From contig NW_027192221.1 of the NCBI RefSeq assembly GCF_041956535.1, positions 62,001-126,000 on the forward strand: DNA of 64,000 nt. The letters are read 5' to 3'. Shown here in pieces: positions 45,633 through 58,106 of this stretch. The notes under the pieces were generated by a model that worked only from the letters and a program-made list of their open reading frames with translations, was not told the DNA's origin and ran no database searches. The DNA is from Calcarisporiella thermophila CBS 279.70. Taxonomy: Eukaryota; Calcarisporiellomycota. Made by a program: the position numbers and the translations under genes. How positions within the stretch are numbered: position 1 is the first letter of the stretch; every line of letters begins with the position of its first letter.

Positions 45633-48600
45633 TATCCATAGGGCCATGTGTTTATATCGATGTAGTCTTCTTAAAGCCATTTGTTTTTCTCTGGTCTATA
45701 ATTAGTATTTCACTTACTTCGCACTGGAAATAACATATAGCGGATGTCTCTGTGAAATGGACCCACTTAAGTCCGTACCCAATCCTAAATTTTTTGTCGA
45801 ACGTGTATATATGAACTCCCCTTTGCTGTTTGCATTTTTTGCGTTTCACTTTCTCCAAATTAGTATGCGATCATTCTCCTTGCCATTTTTAAATAAATAA
45901 ACAAATGTATATGTATATTGGTAAGTACGTAGGAGCCAAAGCAGATATCATGAGTTGAAGCAGAAGTGGCTGAAATCAAGGGCGTATACCCGGCTAGAAT
46001 GAGAAAATGAATAGCAGAATAAAAACTAGCGTTCTAGAATACAAACGGATAGGCTGAATATATCGACAATAAAAAAAAAGAAACCAAAGCGTTTTCAGGC
46101 GCCTCGCTAATCCATTAACCGCATAATATTGAATTTTCCTGCCGCAGTCTCGGCCGTCTCCTTCAAGTCGTCCTTCGCTGCGGGGGCCCGGACGTTCTCG
46201 AGAAGCACGACAGGAATAAAAGAGTTTAACGAGTCGGTGGAGGAGACGGAGGAGGCAGTCGGGGAGCTGGAAGTGTTGAAGAGAGGATCAGCGGTAATGG
46301 CGGGAATATTGATGGGCTTCATTTTTCTGGTTCAAGTACTATGTGCTTGCTGTAATATGAGGTATTATTAAGGGAGACGACTTGGTGTGATGGAATATTA
46401 TCCGTAAGAGCGGGGAGTGGTTTGAGGCAAGGAAAACCAGTGCAAGAATATCAGATGTAAACTAAGAAAATCGACCACGCTTAACCAAACTTGAGGATAT
46501 GAATGTTGAGGCGAAGAGAGAGGGAAAGGATTTGCTATTTATAATAATTTTTTCCAATATTTTCAATCCCGAGATGGCGCAATAGAAAAATGGGAGCTTT
46601 CCATTCACGGAGTAGTATGCCCATACTTCCCCGCACTTTCAGAGTTTTCTTCTCGTATGTTTAATTTGAATTCACCCGCTTTGCTCCGGTTCCCACGATC
46701 TAAATCTGGCCCCATTGGCTGGGCTTTGACTGAGTGCGATGAAGTTGGTGTGCATTGTTTTGATCCACGGGCACAACGGAGCAGCTTGTTGAACACAATG
46801 TCAGTTGAAAATTGAAAAGCGAGGGGGAGCGGCCTGATGAAGTCATCATCATTTTGGATGATTGGCCAAACCGGCCTCTTATTTATAGACTGGGAAATAA
46901 GGGTATGACAGGAATTGGGAGGAAGCAAACGTGGCACAGCAGCCGTGCTTGCACGATCCAAGCAAATTGGTATCCAGTTATGGTCGAAGCTTCTCAACCT
47001 AGGTAGAGTGTTGCGGCAGCATTGTTTTGTTTGTGTCCCTGACTGTCAGCTTCGATTTTCAAAGAAATGCACCGAGTTCCATGGGGTATGCAAGCGTACA
47101 CTTATTTCAACAAGCAGGTGTTGCAAATTGATTTTCTCGCTGGAAATGGATGGGACCCACCCGCTTGGAGCTCCCGTCGGTTTCTCTTTAGAATCGAGAG
47201 AACTCAATATAGTTCGTTTCAGATGGTAGATAAGAGGTGGCCCGATAGCATAGAAGGATTCAGACTAGAAGTGATAAAGACGTAGTCCTCTTTAGATAAG
47301 CGCTATCGAAGTTAGCCATCGCAGAGATGGAACGAAATCCATCTGACTTTTTTTGGTCGGCCAGTTTCCCGAGTTTCACTTGACCTCACTAGATAGAACG
47401 CATAAGGACAGTCTGACCAAACAGAAGGGGGAGAGACGACAACGACGACAGTATTGACGATTTAATTTATTATTGACGCCCTGCCCTCTCCCCAATTGAG
47501 CCTCTTTTAGATACAAGGAAGTTTATTTGAATAGCATAGAGCAGAAAGAGACAGAATGTTTCGTCCTTTTCCCCTGGGCACTTAATCCCACCCTATGGAC
47601 GGGCTGCCCTTTGGCCCAGTTTAGGCCGCATCAGGACAGAGAGGGGGCCTTCGCTTTGTTGGGAGCAGAAAGGGGATTCAGCACGTTTCTCCTTCCCCAC
47701 GCAATCTTATCTCTTGATGGGCAATTTTGGCGACGCTTTTCTTGGAAGTGGCCGCGGAGAGAAACTTCTTCCACATTTCTCAAAGGGGAAATGGCTCGTT
47801 CTTCCACCGAGGAGGCCCGGTTGCCTTTTAGACATCTCTATATATACTTATTAAAGCAGGGGAATTGGGCCCATCATTGGCTTGTTTCGCACATAACCGG
47901 ACTGTGGTTGAGCGACCAGTCAAGCCCAAGAAATTGGGGGGGGGGCTGTTTCAAAGTACTATCGGCCCTTTGTCTCATCTGTTCTGAATTCTGTTTATAT
48001 GACTTTTCATAATATCCAAGTTTGGCTGTTATAGGATAAAATGGTGGCCATCTTTTAGGCGAAAATTAAAAGATGACGACGATTTTAGTAAGAAGAAAAC
48101 AAATGCAAACAAAAACAGCACGCGTTTCTAATAAGCGCCTAAATAGGGAAAGATGGCCAGGAACTCGTCTGCACCATTGCTTCAGCCTTTTACCATTTTC
48201 TCTGCCGCTTACATTATGGTTAAGCTTTTTATTAAAAGGGAACTCTATCCAGGATTTTGTTCCAGCTCAGACTTTTTTTTTCACCCACTTTTCCTCCCGC
48301 TAACCTTCTCTCTCATCTCCATTCTCCTCTTCTTTAAACTACTCTTTGCCCCAGGCAGCTCTTTAGTCTTTTGCCTTTCCTCTCTTCTCCCTTGTGCCCC
48401 TCCGTCTCCGGAAGTTTTGTTGACGCTGGTCGTCCTCTGGGTCTTTCGCTCTCTACCACGGTCCGAAATTCAGTTCCTCATTTTTCTTCTTCATTCATTT
48501 CACAAGCTGTTCTTCTTCGGCTGGCCCGAGTTGTTGGAATAGAGCAATACGGTTTAAAACAAATAAAATACACCACAGGGATTCTCCGGGTGGCAAACTG

Positions 48601-48796
48601 TCGTTTTTAACTTAACAATACACCCTTAATATAATCAATTCCGCTGGCCTCGGTGCGCATTTCCATCCTTCGCCCTCATCCCATCCGCAGCACTTTGTTC
48701 TCTTCACTCAAGTGGATTGCTGGTCATCCTCTCGCATCACCTATTTCAACATCACTCCTATTTCAGTAGCAGCACGCGCTAGCACTATCTAACACC
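45633..48796. other. Long intergenic region; one small doubtful ORF
   Basis: About 3.1 kb between the RRM and Ste12 genes. AATAAA at 45892-45897 could be the RRM gene's poly(A) signal. Frames of 130 codons (46605-46997, -) and 161 codons (47527-48012, +) have no domain. A G10 run lies at 47936-47945. The last 600 bp are pyrimidine-rich, fitting a long Ste12 promoter and leader. Confidence 0.45.
46107..46322 (-). CDS. Small hypothetical protein (doubtful)
   Basis: A frame of 71 residues with an ATG start, beginning MKPINIPAITADPLFNTSSS. It is Ser/Thr-rich in the first half and ends with a charged helix (KDDLKETAETAAGKFNIM). It has no signal peptide, Cys or transmembrane segment. The reading frame has a natural amino-acid balance, unlike most shadow frames, but no family is recognised. 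It might be an intrinsically disordered regulator or simply a chance frame. Nothing nearby suggests a role. Confidence 0.35.
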   Translation of the reverse strand: MKPINIPAITADPLFNTSSSPTASSVSSTDSLNSFIPVVLLENVRAPAAKDDLKETAETAAGKFNIMRLMD

Positions 48797-50642
48797 ATGG
48801 TATCTATACTTCATACCCCCTTTACAACCCCCTCCGACGACCTATCCGCCGCTCCAACCTGCCCGTCCACGGTGACGTTCCTCGCAACTACCCCTCTCCA
48901 CGCGCTCCACCAGGCTCCAAATAATCCTGAGTGGCTGCCGCCTGCCGCGCTAACTCCCTGCTACGCAACCCTTGCTCCCGAATCTATCCGGTTGCAACAG
49001 ATCGAGGCGCTCCGCTACTTCCTCACCACGGCTCCCACCACCATGTCGCCTAACGAGTCCATCCAGCGGCACGCGCTCCCGAACGACGAGCAGATTGCGT
49101 GTGTCCTCTGGCAGAACCTGTTCCACATCACGGGGACCGACATCCTGCGCTCCCTCATCTTCCGCTTTGAGGCATTCGGGCGGCCCGTGGCAAACCTGAA
49201 GAAGTTCGAGGAGGGAGTGTTCAGTGATCTGCGCAATTTGAAAACGGGCACGGACGCGACTCTGGAGGGGCCCAAGTCTGACTTCTTGGACCTGCTGTAC
49301 AAAAACAATTGCATTCGGACCCAAAAGAAGCAAAAGGTGTACTATTGGTTCTCGGTGCCCCACGACAAGCTCTTCGTCGATGCCCTCGAGCGGGATCTAA
49401 GACGGGAGCGGAGGGGGATTGCGCCCACCACCATAGCGCTCGCCGAGCCTGCCCTTTCGATCAGCGGCGACCTCAGCGACAGGAGCTTCTTGGAATTCAA
49501 AAAGGCCATGCTGGGCGAAGAGGGCATACTTGGGCGCGTCCCAAAGGTGAGGCTAGATGCATGCTGCGAGGAGACTGAGGATGCCGAGGGCAGGGCCTAC
49601 GAGGATGAAGTGGCCGGCCGGCTCTCCAGCGTTGGGTCGGACGAGTGCATTCTCGGTCTGGACGGCTCGCCCGCGCCTGGCTCCACCCCGACTCTCTCGG
49701 CCTCTAGCTCCTCGCCTTCTCCCGCGATCTACTCTTCCTCCTCCTCTCGGATTTGGGATGAATTCACCACCGCTTCCGCTCCCCGCGACGCCCACTCGCC
49801 TGCGCCTTCATCCCTCTACTCGCTCATCCCTCCTCTCGCGGATGCTCAGCGCCCAAAACGTCGCCGCATGACTATCTCCGACCCAACCCGCTATGATGGC
49901 GACGGACCGTGTCCTAATTTTGCGGAGCCTAGACCTTTTGTCTGCCCATTCGAGGGGTGCCGGCGCCCCTTTAAGGTACACATCCCTTGCCTCTTCTGCT
50001 CCATGCAATACGTTCATCCTGGAATGCTCACTCTTGTATGTCTTTACCTATTCAAACATTCTATAGCGGCTGCAGCATTGGAAACGTCACATCCGTAGCT
50101 CACACTCGGATGTAAGGCCGTACGAGTGCCCATACTGTCAGAAGGCTTTTACGCGCTCGGACAGTCTCACTGTTCACAAGAAGACCCATTTTCGTAATCC
50201 CTCCGATCGCGCTATGGACAAGCAGCAGCGCCGACGTGGGTTGAGTCTTGGCTCGGTTGTTCCACAGCCTTCTCTCGATGCTTCAACTCCGGACGCTGAT
50301 ATTCCCGCGCTCAACCACCAACACCAACTACCATCGCCACCGCAACAACAGCAGCAGCAACAGCCACTTCAACAGCACTCATCTCCAACACGACAGCATG
50401 ACACGCCCATGTCACAAATGATCATCCCCCCCACACACGGTGGGGACGAATTTGCGAGTATGCTCCACCCGGCTGAGGAGACCATGCTCCTCTTCTGCGG
50501 AGGTTCGAATGCGTCCGAGAAACTCTCCTTTCAGCATCATCTTCACCACGGGCACACATTCTCCGAGCCGCCCATGACCGAAGAGGAACTGAAAGTCAAA
50601 AACAGGCTCGCCATGAAGGCGGAATCGGTGGAGATCTATTAA
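48797..50642 (+). CDS. STE12: Ste12-like transcription factor with two C2H2 zinc fingers
   Basis: Exons 48797-49975 and 50067-50642 give 584 residues. The STE DNA-binding domain spans about 60-205. It begins QIEALRYFL and includes LPNDEQIACVLWQNLFHITGTDILRSL (described here only by its ends), then FGRPVANLKKFEEGVFSDLR and KVYYWFSVPHDKLFVDALERD. Two C2H2 fingers lie at about 380-431: CPFEGCRRPFKRLQHWKRHIRSSH, split by the intron after Lys, and CPYCQKAFTRSDSLTVHKKTH. Ste12 with fingers is the form found outside budding yeasts. It acts downstream of the mating and filamentation MAP kinase cascade. The C-terminus has a polyQ tract. Both finger halves lie on different exons, so the intron is certain. 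Possible MAPK sites (SP, TP) are frequent in 280-360. Confidence 0.94.
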
Positions 50643-52222
50643 TTTTATTTCTTCATACATAATTTCTCCCCCTCCCACAGTAAATTACTTTCATTTATTT
50701 TATTTGTCAAGTTTTTTTATTTTACGGTATATATTTTCTATGTAAGTTTTTTGTTTTACTCGGTTTTTGGTTTTCCTCTTCCCCCTTCCCCCTCCCCCAA
50801 TTTTTCGTTTTATTTCTTTTTATATCTGTATATGCATATATATAATTACTTGTTATATTTTTGTTATTTTTATGTTTGTTTCTGAGAATATATGGTCAAT
50901 TGAAAACAAAAAAAAACTCCTTCCCCCCCTTTTTATTTTCAATAAGTTTCAATAGAAGTTTTCATGTATGGACAAAATGCTCATGATATTTGAAACAAGC
51001 AAGTGATAAATAGAGCGGATGCATGAGAGAGTATCGAAGGCCAGAGTATACTATCAATCTGTAGACTTGTTAATGAGTAAGTGAGCACTACATGGAGGGA
51101 CATGCCAAGTGAAGGAGAAGAGCAGAGTTTGGCATGATCTGGTGGAGCGTTTAACCATGCTGGGATACCTTTGGGGGGGGGGGGGATACCAAGTCAACGC
51201 CGAGAAAGAGCCACTTAGATTCGGCAATAAAAGGCACAATTAAAAATGCCTTGTGGATCTCTTGAAAGCCAAAGAATCGTCTGCGTGGCGTGAGAGTTCT
51301 GTCGAATGCGTGGCATCCTTGAATATGGTGGGACTTGCGATTTCTCCGGAAATATCTCCATAGAGGGAGAGTGAATACTGCCTGAAGCGGCGGAGAAGTA
51401 CCGGGGGAATTTAGGGCGATCCTAGAGTGGGCGATTTGCGTATTATGATGGGGCAAGGGGAACCGGATGACCGTGCTTTGAAGTTCTGCGCACGACATAT
51501 CTGGGGAATTTGGCGTCGATATGGTGACTGTATCATCTTTATACTTGTGAACATTGTAAAGGCGCCGACAAGAATGCTGAGAAAGAATTGAAACCATATG
51601 GGAATAGGGAAATTGGGAAGGGTGCAGATCGCAACCTGCTGTCCAAAAGAGTGTGAGAGGATAGCAGACTCCGGATGTCAACTTATATCTGGGACAATGA
51701 GCGGCTGAGTGTGAGTGAATGGAAAAAAAATGTAGAACGTCTCCAATGCACACAGGACCTCAGTTTGGGTTGAATTGAATGCCAAGTGAAAACCGGGATC
51801 CTCTCTTACCATGCCCCTTGGGTAAGCGAATACGCTAAACTTCCTATTGGCATGATATCTCTAAACGAGTGGTGTTTTTTACGGTATCTTTGATTATTTT
51901 GCAACTGACCATTTCCATCACGTATTATAGCCAGAGATAAACGGCTTCTGTATATTGCTGTGCTGTATTAAAGTACATAAGAAAAAAGAAAAAGAGACCC
52001 GTAGGTAGGATAAGAGTTAAATACAAAATATGTCGTATAAAGTGTTGAATAGGTTGAGTCCAAGGGGGGGAAAGGAAAAACCGCAATGTGTGCAGCATTA
52101 AATTCGGCAAGAAAGGATAGCATCAGAGTTTGATGCTTAATATACATTGGCATAGAGCGTATCAGCAGCGAGGGTTAACGGCGATACAATAAAAAAAAAT
52201 ACAGTGAAGGGGCGGACGGCGC
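50643..52222. other. Intergenic region with G13 run, no supported gene
   Basis: The Ste12 3' flank has C-rich blocks at about 50780-50800. A minus-strand open frame of 200 codons (51151-51753) starts with GTG, has no domain and reads through a G13 run (51173-51185), so I do not support it. A G7 run at 52064-52070 follows the next minus-strand gene. Confidence 0.5.
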
Positions 52223-53158
52223 TTAAAGGTCGATATCATTCAAGGTCGAGGCAATAAGGGTAGAGTTGCCCGGGGAGGAAATGATTTGCAGCCCATTTAA
52301 ACCTGCGCCTAAATTCTCTCCACCAGAGTTTCTCAGTGGGGTGCGTGGCCGAGCCCCCCCACCTCCTCCGTCTCTTTGCCGGATGGGATATTGCCCCATA
52401 GTAGCCGAGGGCCTCGATACAGAGCTTCTGCGTCTCAAGGCAATCCCATCGAACATCATCAGTCTACTGCTCCCACGCATGGTTGGGCTACGGACGTCCA
52501 GTGCGGGAGGAGGTTCGAAGCACTCCATCTCGGAAGAGGACCCGAGCCAGTCGTGGTAATAGAAAGGGAGGGAGGGCCGAACCCACCGATCAAGAGAATC
52601 GTCCACGGATAGGGGTGCAGGCAGGGGGAGCGACCGCCCGGGATTGGAGGTGGGCCCGATGCGGCTGTCGGTAGGAGCGGAGGGGGCGGAATTATCGCCG
52701 GCGGATGAATGCGGGCCGACCATGGTATGCAACCACGAGGCTACCGTGGTATTATGGGGAATAATGCGGGTGCGAAGACGAGGATCATGAAGAGTGTTGT
52801 ACGGATGATGACGAAGGCGGAGCTTGTGTGCAGTCTCCTATTTGATTTTGGTAAGTTGGCATAATGGGCTGAAGAGAATGGGGAGAATGATATGATAAGG
52901 ACCCACCTTGACAAGAATCTCAAAGAGCTTCTTCACGGTTTTATCATTGACATCCAATGATTCGGAGAACTCATTAAACGTGATGAGATTCTCTCCCTAA
53001 TCCAGACCAAAGGGCCCGTTAGTTATGGCCACCCACCGACGCAAATCTCAGCTGTCCTTTACCTCCTCATTGTGAATTTTCTCAGCAACAGAATCGTACA
53101 GATCTCTGAACTTGCTTTTTAACACATCCTCTCTATCGAGCAGAAACTTCTTTCCCAT
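52223..53158 (-). CDS. Unrecognised conserved-looking protein
   Basis: Exons 53158-53063, 52996-52907 and 52837-52223 give 266 residues; all junctions are phase 0. The N-terminal 65 residues are helical and charged (KFLLDREDVLKSKFRDLYD, then FNEFSESLDVNDKTVKKLFE). The pattern DREDVLKSKF...F(S/N)EF resembles a degenerate EF-hand pair, but the calcium loops are incomplete. The middle has RLRHHPYNTLHDPRLRTRIIP. The rest is Ser/Pro-rich with a Gly5 run (GGGGG at about 220) and is probably disordered. There is no signal peptide or membrane segment. Function unknown; the exon structure and frame support a real gene. Confidence 0.6.
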
Positions 53159-54019
53159 TGGTTATAATCGGCGGAAAGCAGGAAAATAAGTTAGAAATGA
53201 AAAGAGAGAATTCTTTAAATAGACGGGAGTTCTCTGTGAACTATATAGACTGCCAAAAAATCAAAATAGCATCCCCACCATGGAAAAATGTAACCAACCC
53301 AATAATAGGCTTTGATTTCCGAGGTTTTGTGGAGTAACGTCTAGTGTTGGTCACCGAGAGAGAAATAAGCCACCCTGTTTCAGAAGAGCCCATGGGATGA
53401 TGGAAAATGGTGGGCTAATAGGCTGCCCTGAGTTAGGCTGCTGCTACGAACAGCGAGCCCGGCCCTGTGCATTCGTACTCTAGGGACCAGCGACCTCCCC
53501 GGCTACCGAGAACTTGCCGCCATTCTGAAGCGCTACCTTATTTAGAACAATGACATAGGTAAACCGGCATTAGGTTCAGACTCCATCGGGGGAAGGAGCC
53601 ACCCTCCCCATAAAGTTTGCCAACACTTGCACAAAGGATACCAAGATAGGCACCATTGCCTTGTCCATTGAGGGGGAGTGGGGGCCTATTCTCGGCGATA
53701 AAGCCAAAGCTCTTGGGTTGCGCGGAATGCTATGCCGAGGGGGGGGTGGAGGGAAGAGAAGTGGTGCAATCGGTGTTTATTACTCACAAACGGAGCCCAA
53801 TGATGCCATCGAGGATTTAATGCGCGGAAGAAAAAAAGAGAAAAATGAGAGCTATATTACATAAACACAAAAGAATCGTAAAGAAAAAAAAAGGGAGAAT
53901 GAAAAAACACTCAGTATCATAAAGGTAGAAAGTATATTACAAAATATGTTAAGAAGAACACGAATAATATCAAGGCGACGCGAGCGCATAAGGACGAATT
54001 ATCGAGTGAGGAGGGGCGC
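53159..54019. other. Intergenic region with G8 run, nothing recognised
   Basis: Promoter of the preceding minus-strand gene and 3' flank of TAF1. A G8 run lies at 53739-53746. A 67-codon plus-strand frame at 53661-53864 has no support. Confidence 0.45.
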
Positions 54020-57000
54020 TCACGCTTTCTGGTTCTGCATTGCGTTGAATTTAGGGCATTTCTTGTTTGTCTTCATATGGCCTAGCTGTCCGCAATTTCC
54101 GCAACGGCGCTAATGGGAAAAAAAGAGTTAGAGCTGGTTCCGATCAGATATCAGGAAATATGGAAACGTACCACAAGTTGCTCTTTCTTCTTCCCAAGCA
54201 ATCCAAGTACCGGATTCTCGGCAAGTGCAGCCTGTTTTGCAGCCATACGTTGGCGACGACGCTCCTGGTTCCGGCGGAGCTTGGCCAGTTCGTCTTGAAT
54301 CCTAAACAAGAAAAAAACGCAGTGTGAGTAACAAGCTTCGGTAGGATGGGGAGATGAAATGAAGCGAAGGGGGACTAACCTCTTCTTCATCCGCCTATTC
54401 CTCTCCTCATCATCGGTCGGCTCCAAGAGCTCAGCACTATAGGAAAAAAAAAATCGGCCAAGTTAATGCCGGTTCAAGGCAAGTGCACCATACATAAACA
54501 AGGGTTCTCACCTCATTATCTGCTCGTCAATTTCTCGCCTCGACTTTAAATAGGCATTAATGACAGCCGGGTTTTCCACATGCTCCGTCTCCCACACGAT
54601 CTCCCCCGTGTTGAGTCGTTTCTTGCGCTTGATCTCAAGCGTCTTGCGGTTACCTGCGCCCGTAAACCGCGAATACATACTCCCACCCATCGAGAAATTG
54701 TCGTCCTCCGAGGTGGCGCGCTCACGACCGAACGATGCGGGCGATGTAAGCGGCGAGGTGGAACGGCGGAAATGCTGCAATGTGTAGGCGGGATAATCCT
54801 CCTCGTAATACGTGGGCTCGCGCTTGAGGATACGCGAGTAGACTCCGTAGAATTCGGCAAGCTCGTCCTCCTCTCCTCGTCCCGCCTCGCTCTCGCCTCG
54901 CTCTTCATCAGTGAGTTCCGGCTCGGTAGGGTTACTTAGCGACTGATATTGTGCATTCCAAATGCGAGCAATCTCTTCTCGATACACCTGCTGTTGTTCC
55001 GCGACGTTATAGCGATGAGCACTCTTGGGTCTCTGCTCCAGTTGCGCCAGCTTCTCTGCCGCCGACTCGCCTTGCCGAAGGAAGATGTCCTTCATGGAAA
55101 CACGAATGAAGCTGAATCCCTCGCCGCGGCCCGTCGGATCCCCCTCGCCATAGAGCTTGAGCATGGCTTTGCCCTGCGTTGCATTGATGAAGTTACGGGT
55201 GATGATCCAGGGGGCAAGCTGCTGCTCGATATCGAGCTTCGATTCCCCCTCCTCCCCCTCGTCCTCATCCACATCCGATTTGCCGTAGCCCGCATCCTGG
55301 AGAAGCCGTTGTCCCACGAGCATGCTCTCGTACAAGCACACCATCTCCGGAGTCACCAGCTTTCGCAACTCCTCTTCACTGGGCAAGGGGTTGGTGGGCT
55401 TCAGCTTCCAGAAACCGGTGTTGTTACCCTTGCGCTGGAACTCGGCAAACTCCTTTAGCCGTTGGCGAATCTGGATCTCGGTGTACTCCGGGAAATACTT
55501 CATTAACTTAGTCATCCGCAGGCGGTGGTGTTTGTTTCGCCGGATTAGGCGGTAGGCGATAACCTGGAGCCGACTCTTGACAGTGTTGGTGATTTTGCGC
55601 GAGTGCGGACCCGGCACCTCCTGCACCGGATAAGTCTGACCAACAACAAAGAGGTGGGGTATTTCGCGGATGTAGAATCGTACTTGGTTCTTGTAGGTGT
55701 TCTTGATCACTAAGAAGTCGGTGTCGTGCGGCGTATGCCTGAAAAGGGGCGCGCGATAGAGATTGTTGTAGAGCGTGGGGATCGTCTGGCCCGGCTCCAC
55801 GTTACCAAAGTTCAGAAATGGCGACACATCCGCCACATCCAACACGAAGGGCTCTCCAATTTTTTCGTGGGGAACGTGATTGTCACTGATATCCTTCTTC
55901 CGGTAATAGTTGATGAGCAGGCTACCCATCCCGACGTTGGAGATGATGGGCGGGTATTCCTCGGAGAATTCAAGCAAGATGTAAGTCGACGTGTCCTTTA
56001 GCGTGATATCCCGCGATGTACGGATATACTCTTCGCCCTCGCGCTTCTTAAGCTTCTTCTTCTTCAGCGCCTTGACGCGTGTGAAGCCCAGCTCCTGGTG
56101 GAGCGGGAAGGAGATGGGGGGGCGATGGAATGAGCGGAGATCGGCCTTGGTCAATCTAGTCTTGAAGAACGGAGACTGCAGCTTCAATGCAGGCAACGAG
56201 TGTTGCACCACCAGTTGCCCGAAGGTTTGCCGGACCCGGTGGAAGCGGCCATCCCGCTGAGCCTCGTAGAAGCGGTCATTCGAGATGTTATAGCGGTCAA
56301 TCTGTAGTCGAGCGTGAGTTTCCGCCTCGGATATGGTCGGCTTAGGGGCAGGTTTCGGGGCGGCGGTCGCCGATTTCCTCCCCTTTCTCGAAACCTTGGG
56401 CTCTGCTTGTCCCATATTAGCCGGTTTGTCTGCGTCGGAGTAGGGTGTATAGAACGGCATATAGGGATCGTTTAGGTTGAGCAGCAATTTCGCTGGTGGC
56501 ACATATGCACGGCGATCATCCCAGACGACCAGGTCGAGCCAGTCGCCACCCTCGAGATCGTAATTTCGAAATGAGATTGGCGTGGATTCGGATGCCTTCG
56601 TCAATAGGCTACTCTTTCGCTTTTTCTCTTCATACGTCTCCTCTTCCGTATCCGCGTCCCATAGAATCTTCTCCTCCCATGGGTCGACCACCACGCGATG
56701 ATATGCCTCTGATTCCGTCGGAACTTTGGCGGCCGACTCTACCGCCAATTTGGTTTCCTCCGGAACCCTGGCATCCTCCTCCTCATCATCATCATAATCA
56801 ATTGGCTGAAATGGTGCCCAACCTTGCGAATACATATATTCCGAATGCGTCTTGGGGTCTAGTCGCAATCTCTTCACAAACACCTGACGATCGTCCGGCT
56901 CAACCGCGAACATTTGGTCCAACTTTCGTGACCCTCGCCTAGATTTAGGCCGTAGCCGATTCTCAACCACAATCTGCGGGGCAAACAGTTCTGAAAACCG

Positions 57001-57774
57001 CAGGATCTTGTCCTTCTCAAAAGCAGGGTATAGCTCTCGAATATCGATGGGCTTCGGTTGCACCGGCTCCAACTTCACCTCCGGCAAGGAAGGCTTTGGC
57101 CCTTTCGAGGTCAGAAATCCTAGAGCCTCCGCAGCTGCCGCCTGCATCACAGCGGAGGGAGTTGTCGAGGTGGGTAACTGTAGCATGGCTCCCAAATTGG
57201 TCACTCCACCCCTAATCATCGCCGCGGCCAAATCATCTATTGTTGTTGCTTCCTCCATTTTTACGGGCACTGGTGTGTCGATGTTGTCATAATCCTCATC
57301 TACAGGTGCATGAGTCGAAGGAACACTTTTCACAGCATTCATCCCAAGCTGATAATATTTGTCATTCAGCATGTCGTTGGTCGCAAAATCAGGCACTGTT
57401 TCATTAAAATCCGAATAATCAACGGCATCAGCAGAGTGTGCCGTGGTGGACACAGTGGTTGTGTCAAACGGCGTTGAGGGTGGCTCATCTTCATCGCCAA
57501 GACCGAGCGATTTGACTGAGAAAAGTTCACCCAAGACAGGATCTTGCGCATCGACGCGCTCTAATGTCTCCCGCAGTTCCTAGCACCAAGAAAAGAACGA
57601 AATTAGAAATAAATCGAAGCAGTGGTTGCGATCAATAAAATCGATTTTGTAGAACATAAAATGCAGCCCATGATCAAGTGGAATGAAGCGAATGAACGCA
57701 CGACTTACCTCATCGAACCCTTCCAAACGTCCATGTTCGTCGACATTGCCAAATAGGTACCCAGCAAATGACAT
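54020..57774 (-). CDS. TAF1: TFIID subunit TAF1
   Basis: Five exons (57774-57709, 57579-54512, 54436-54380, 54301-54172, 54109-54020) give 1136 residues. The N-terminus (AGYLFGNVDEHGRLEGFDEE) matches the TBP-binding TAND region. The centre is the DUF3591 block, with WDDRRAYVPPAKLLLNLNDPYMPF and, further on, PHDTDFLVIKNT and YFPEYTEIQIRQRLKEFAEF (each given in part). The last exon holds the zinc knuckle C-x2-C-x4-H-x6-C (CGNCGQLGHMKTNKKC), as in human TAF1. There are no bromodomains, the normal fungal state. TAF1 scaffolds TFIID at core promoters and binds TAF7. The model is complete from N-terminus to knuckle; the intron that precedes the last exon is required to reach it. Confidence 0.96.
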
Positions 57775-58106
57775 AGTCGGGAGAGGAAGAATAAAGATGA
57801 TCGAGAAAGAACCGAATAAAACACAGGAAAATTAAGTTGATTATTCTATTCGGAACAAAACGATCTAGCAACAATCACAAAGAATATTGTACAGTAGCTT
57901 CAAGAAGACACTGTCTCCTCACCCTCCTTTTTTATAAGAATGCAGAGAAAGATGAGCGTGAAGAGGAAAAAAAATGTTTTCTTTGCGCGATGATTACGTC
58001 ATCCAATTCCCTCCGAATCTGAATTCACGACAAAAAAAAGGTTGGCAGTTCTTTCTCGATTTTATACAATAGAATAGGGATAAATATGAACATCCAGGAA
58101 TGCTTC
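57775..58106. other. Short intergenic region, nothing seen
   Basis: TAF1 promoter and 3' flank of the CorA gene. AT-rich, without recognisable signals. Confidence 0.5.

Noticed and set aside
46605-46997. 130-codon minus-strand frame
   Set aside because: No recognisable domain and no neighbouring exon that extends it.
47527-48012. 161-codon plus-strand frame
   Set aside because: No ATG at the listed start, no domain, Trp-rich odd composition; more likely chance in a spacer.
54508-57534. Treating the 1008-codon frame as complete TAF1
   Set aside because: The AGYLFGN N-terminus and the C-terminal zinc knuckle are on separate exons and belong to the protein.
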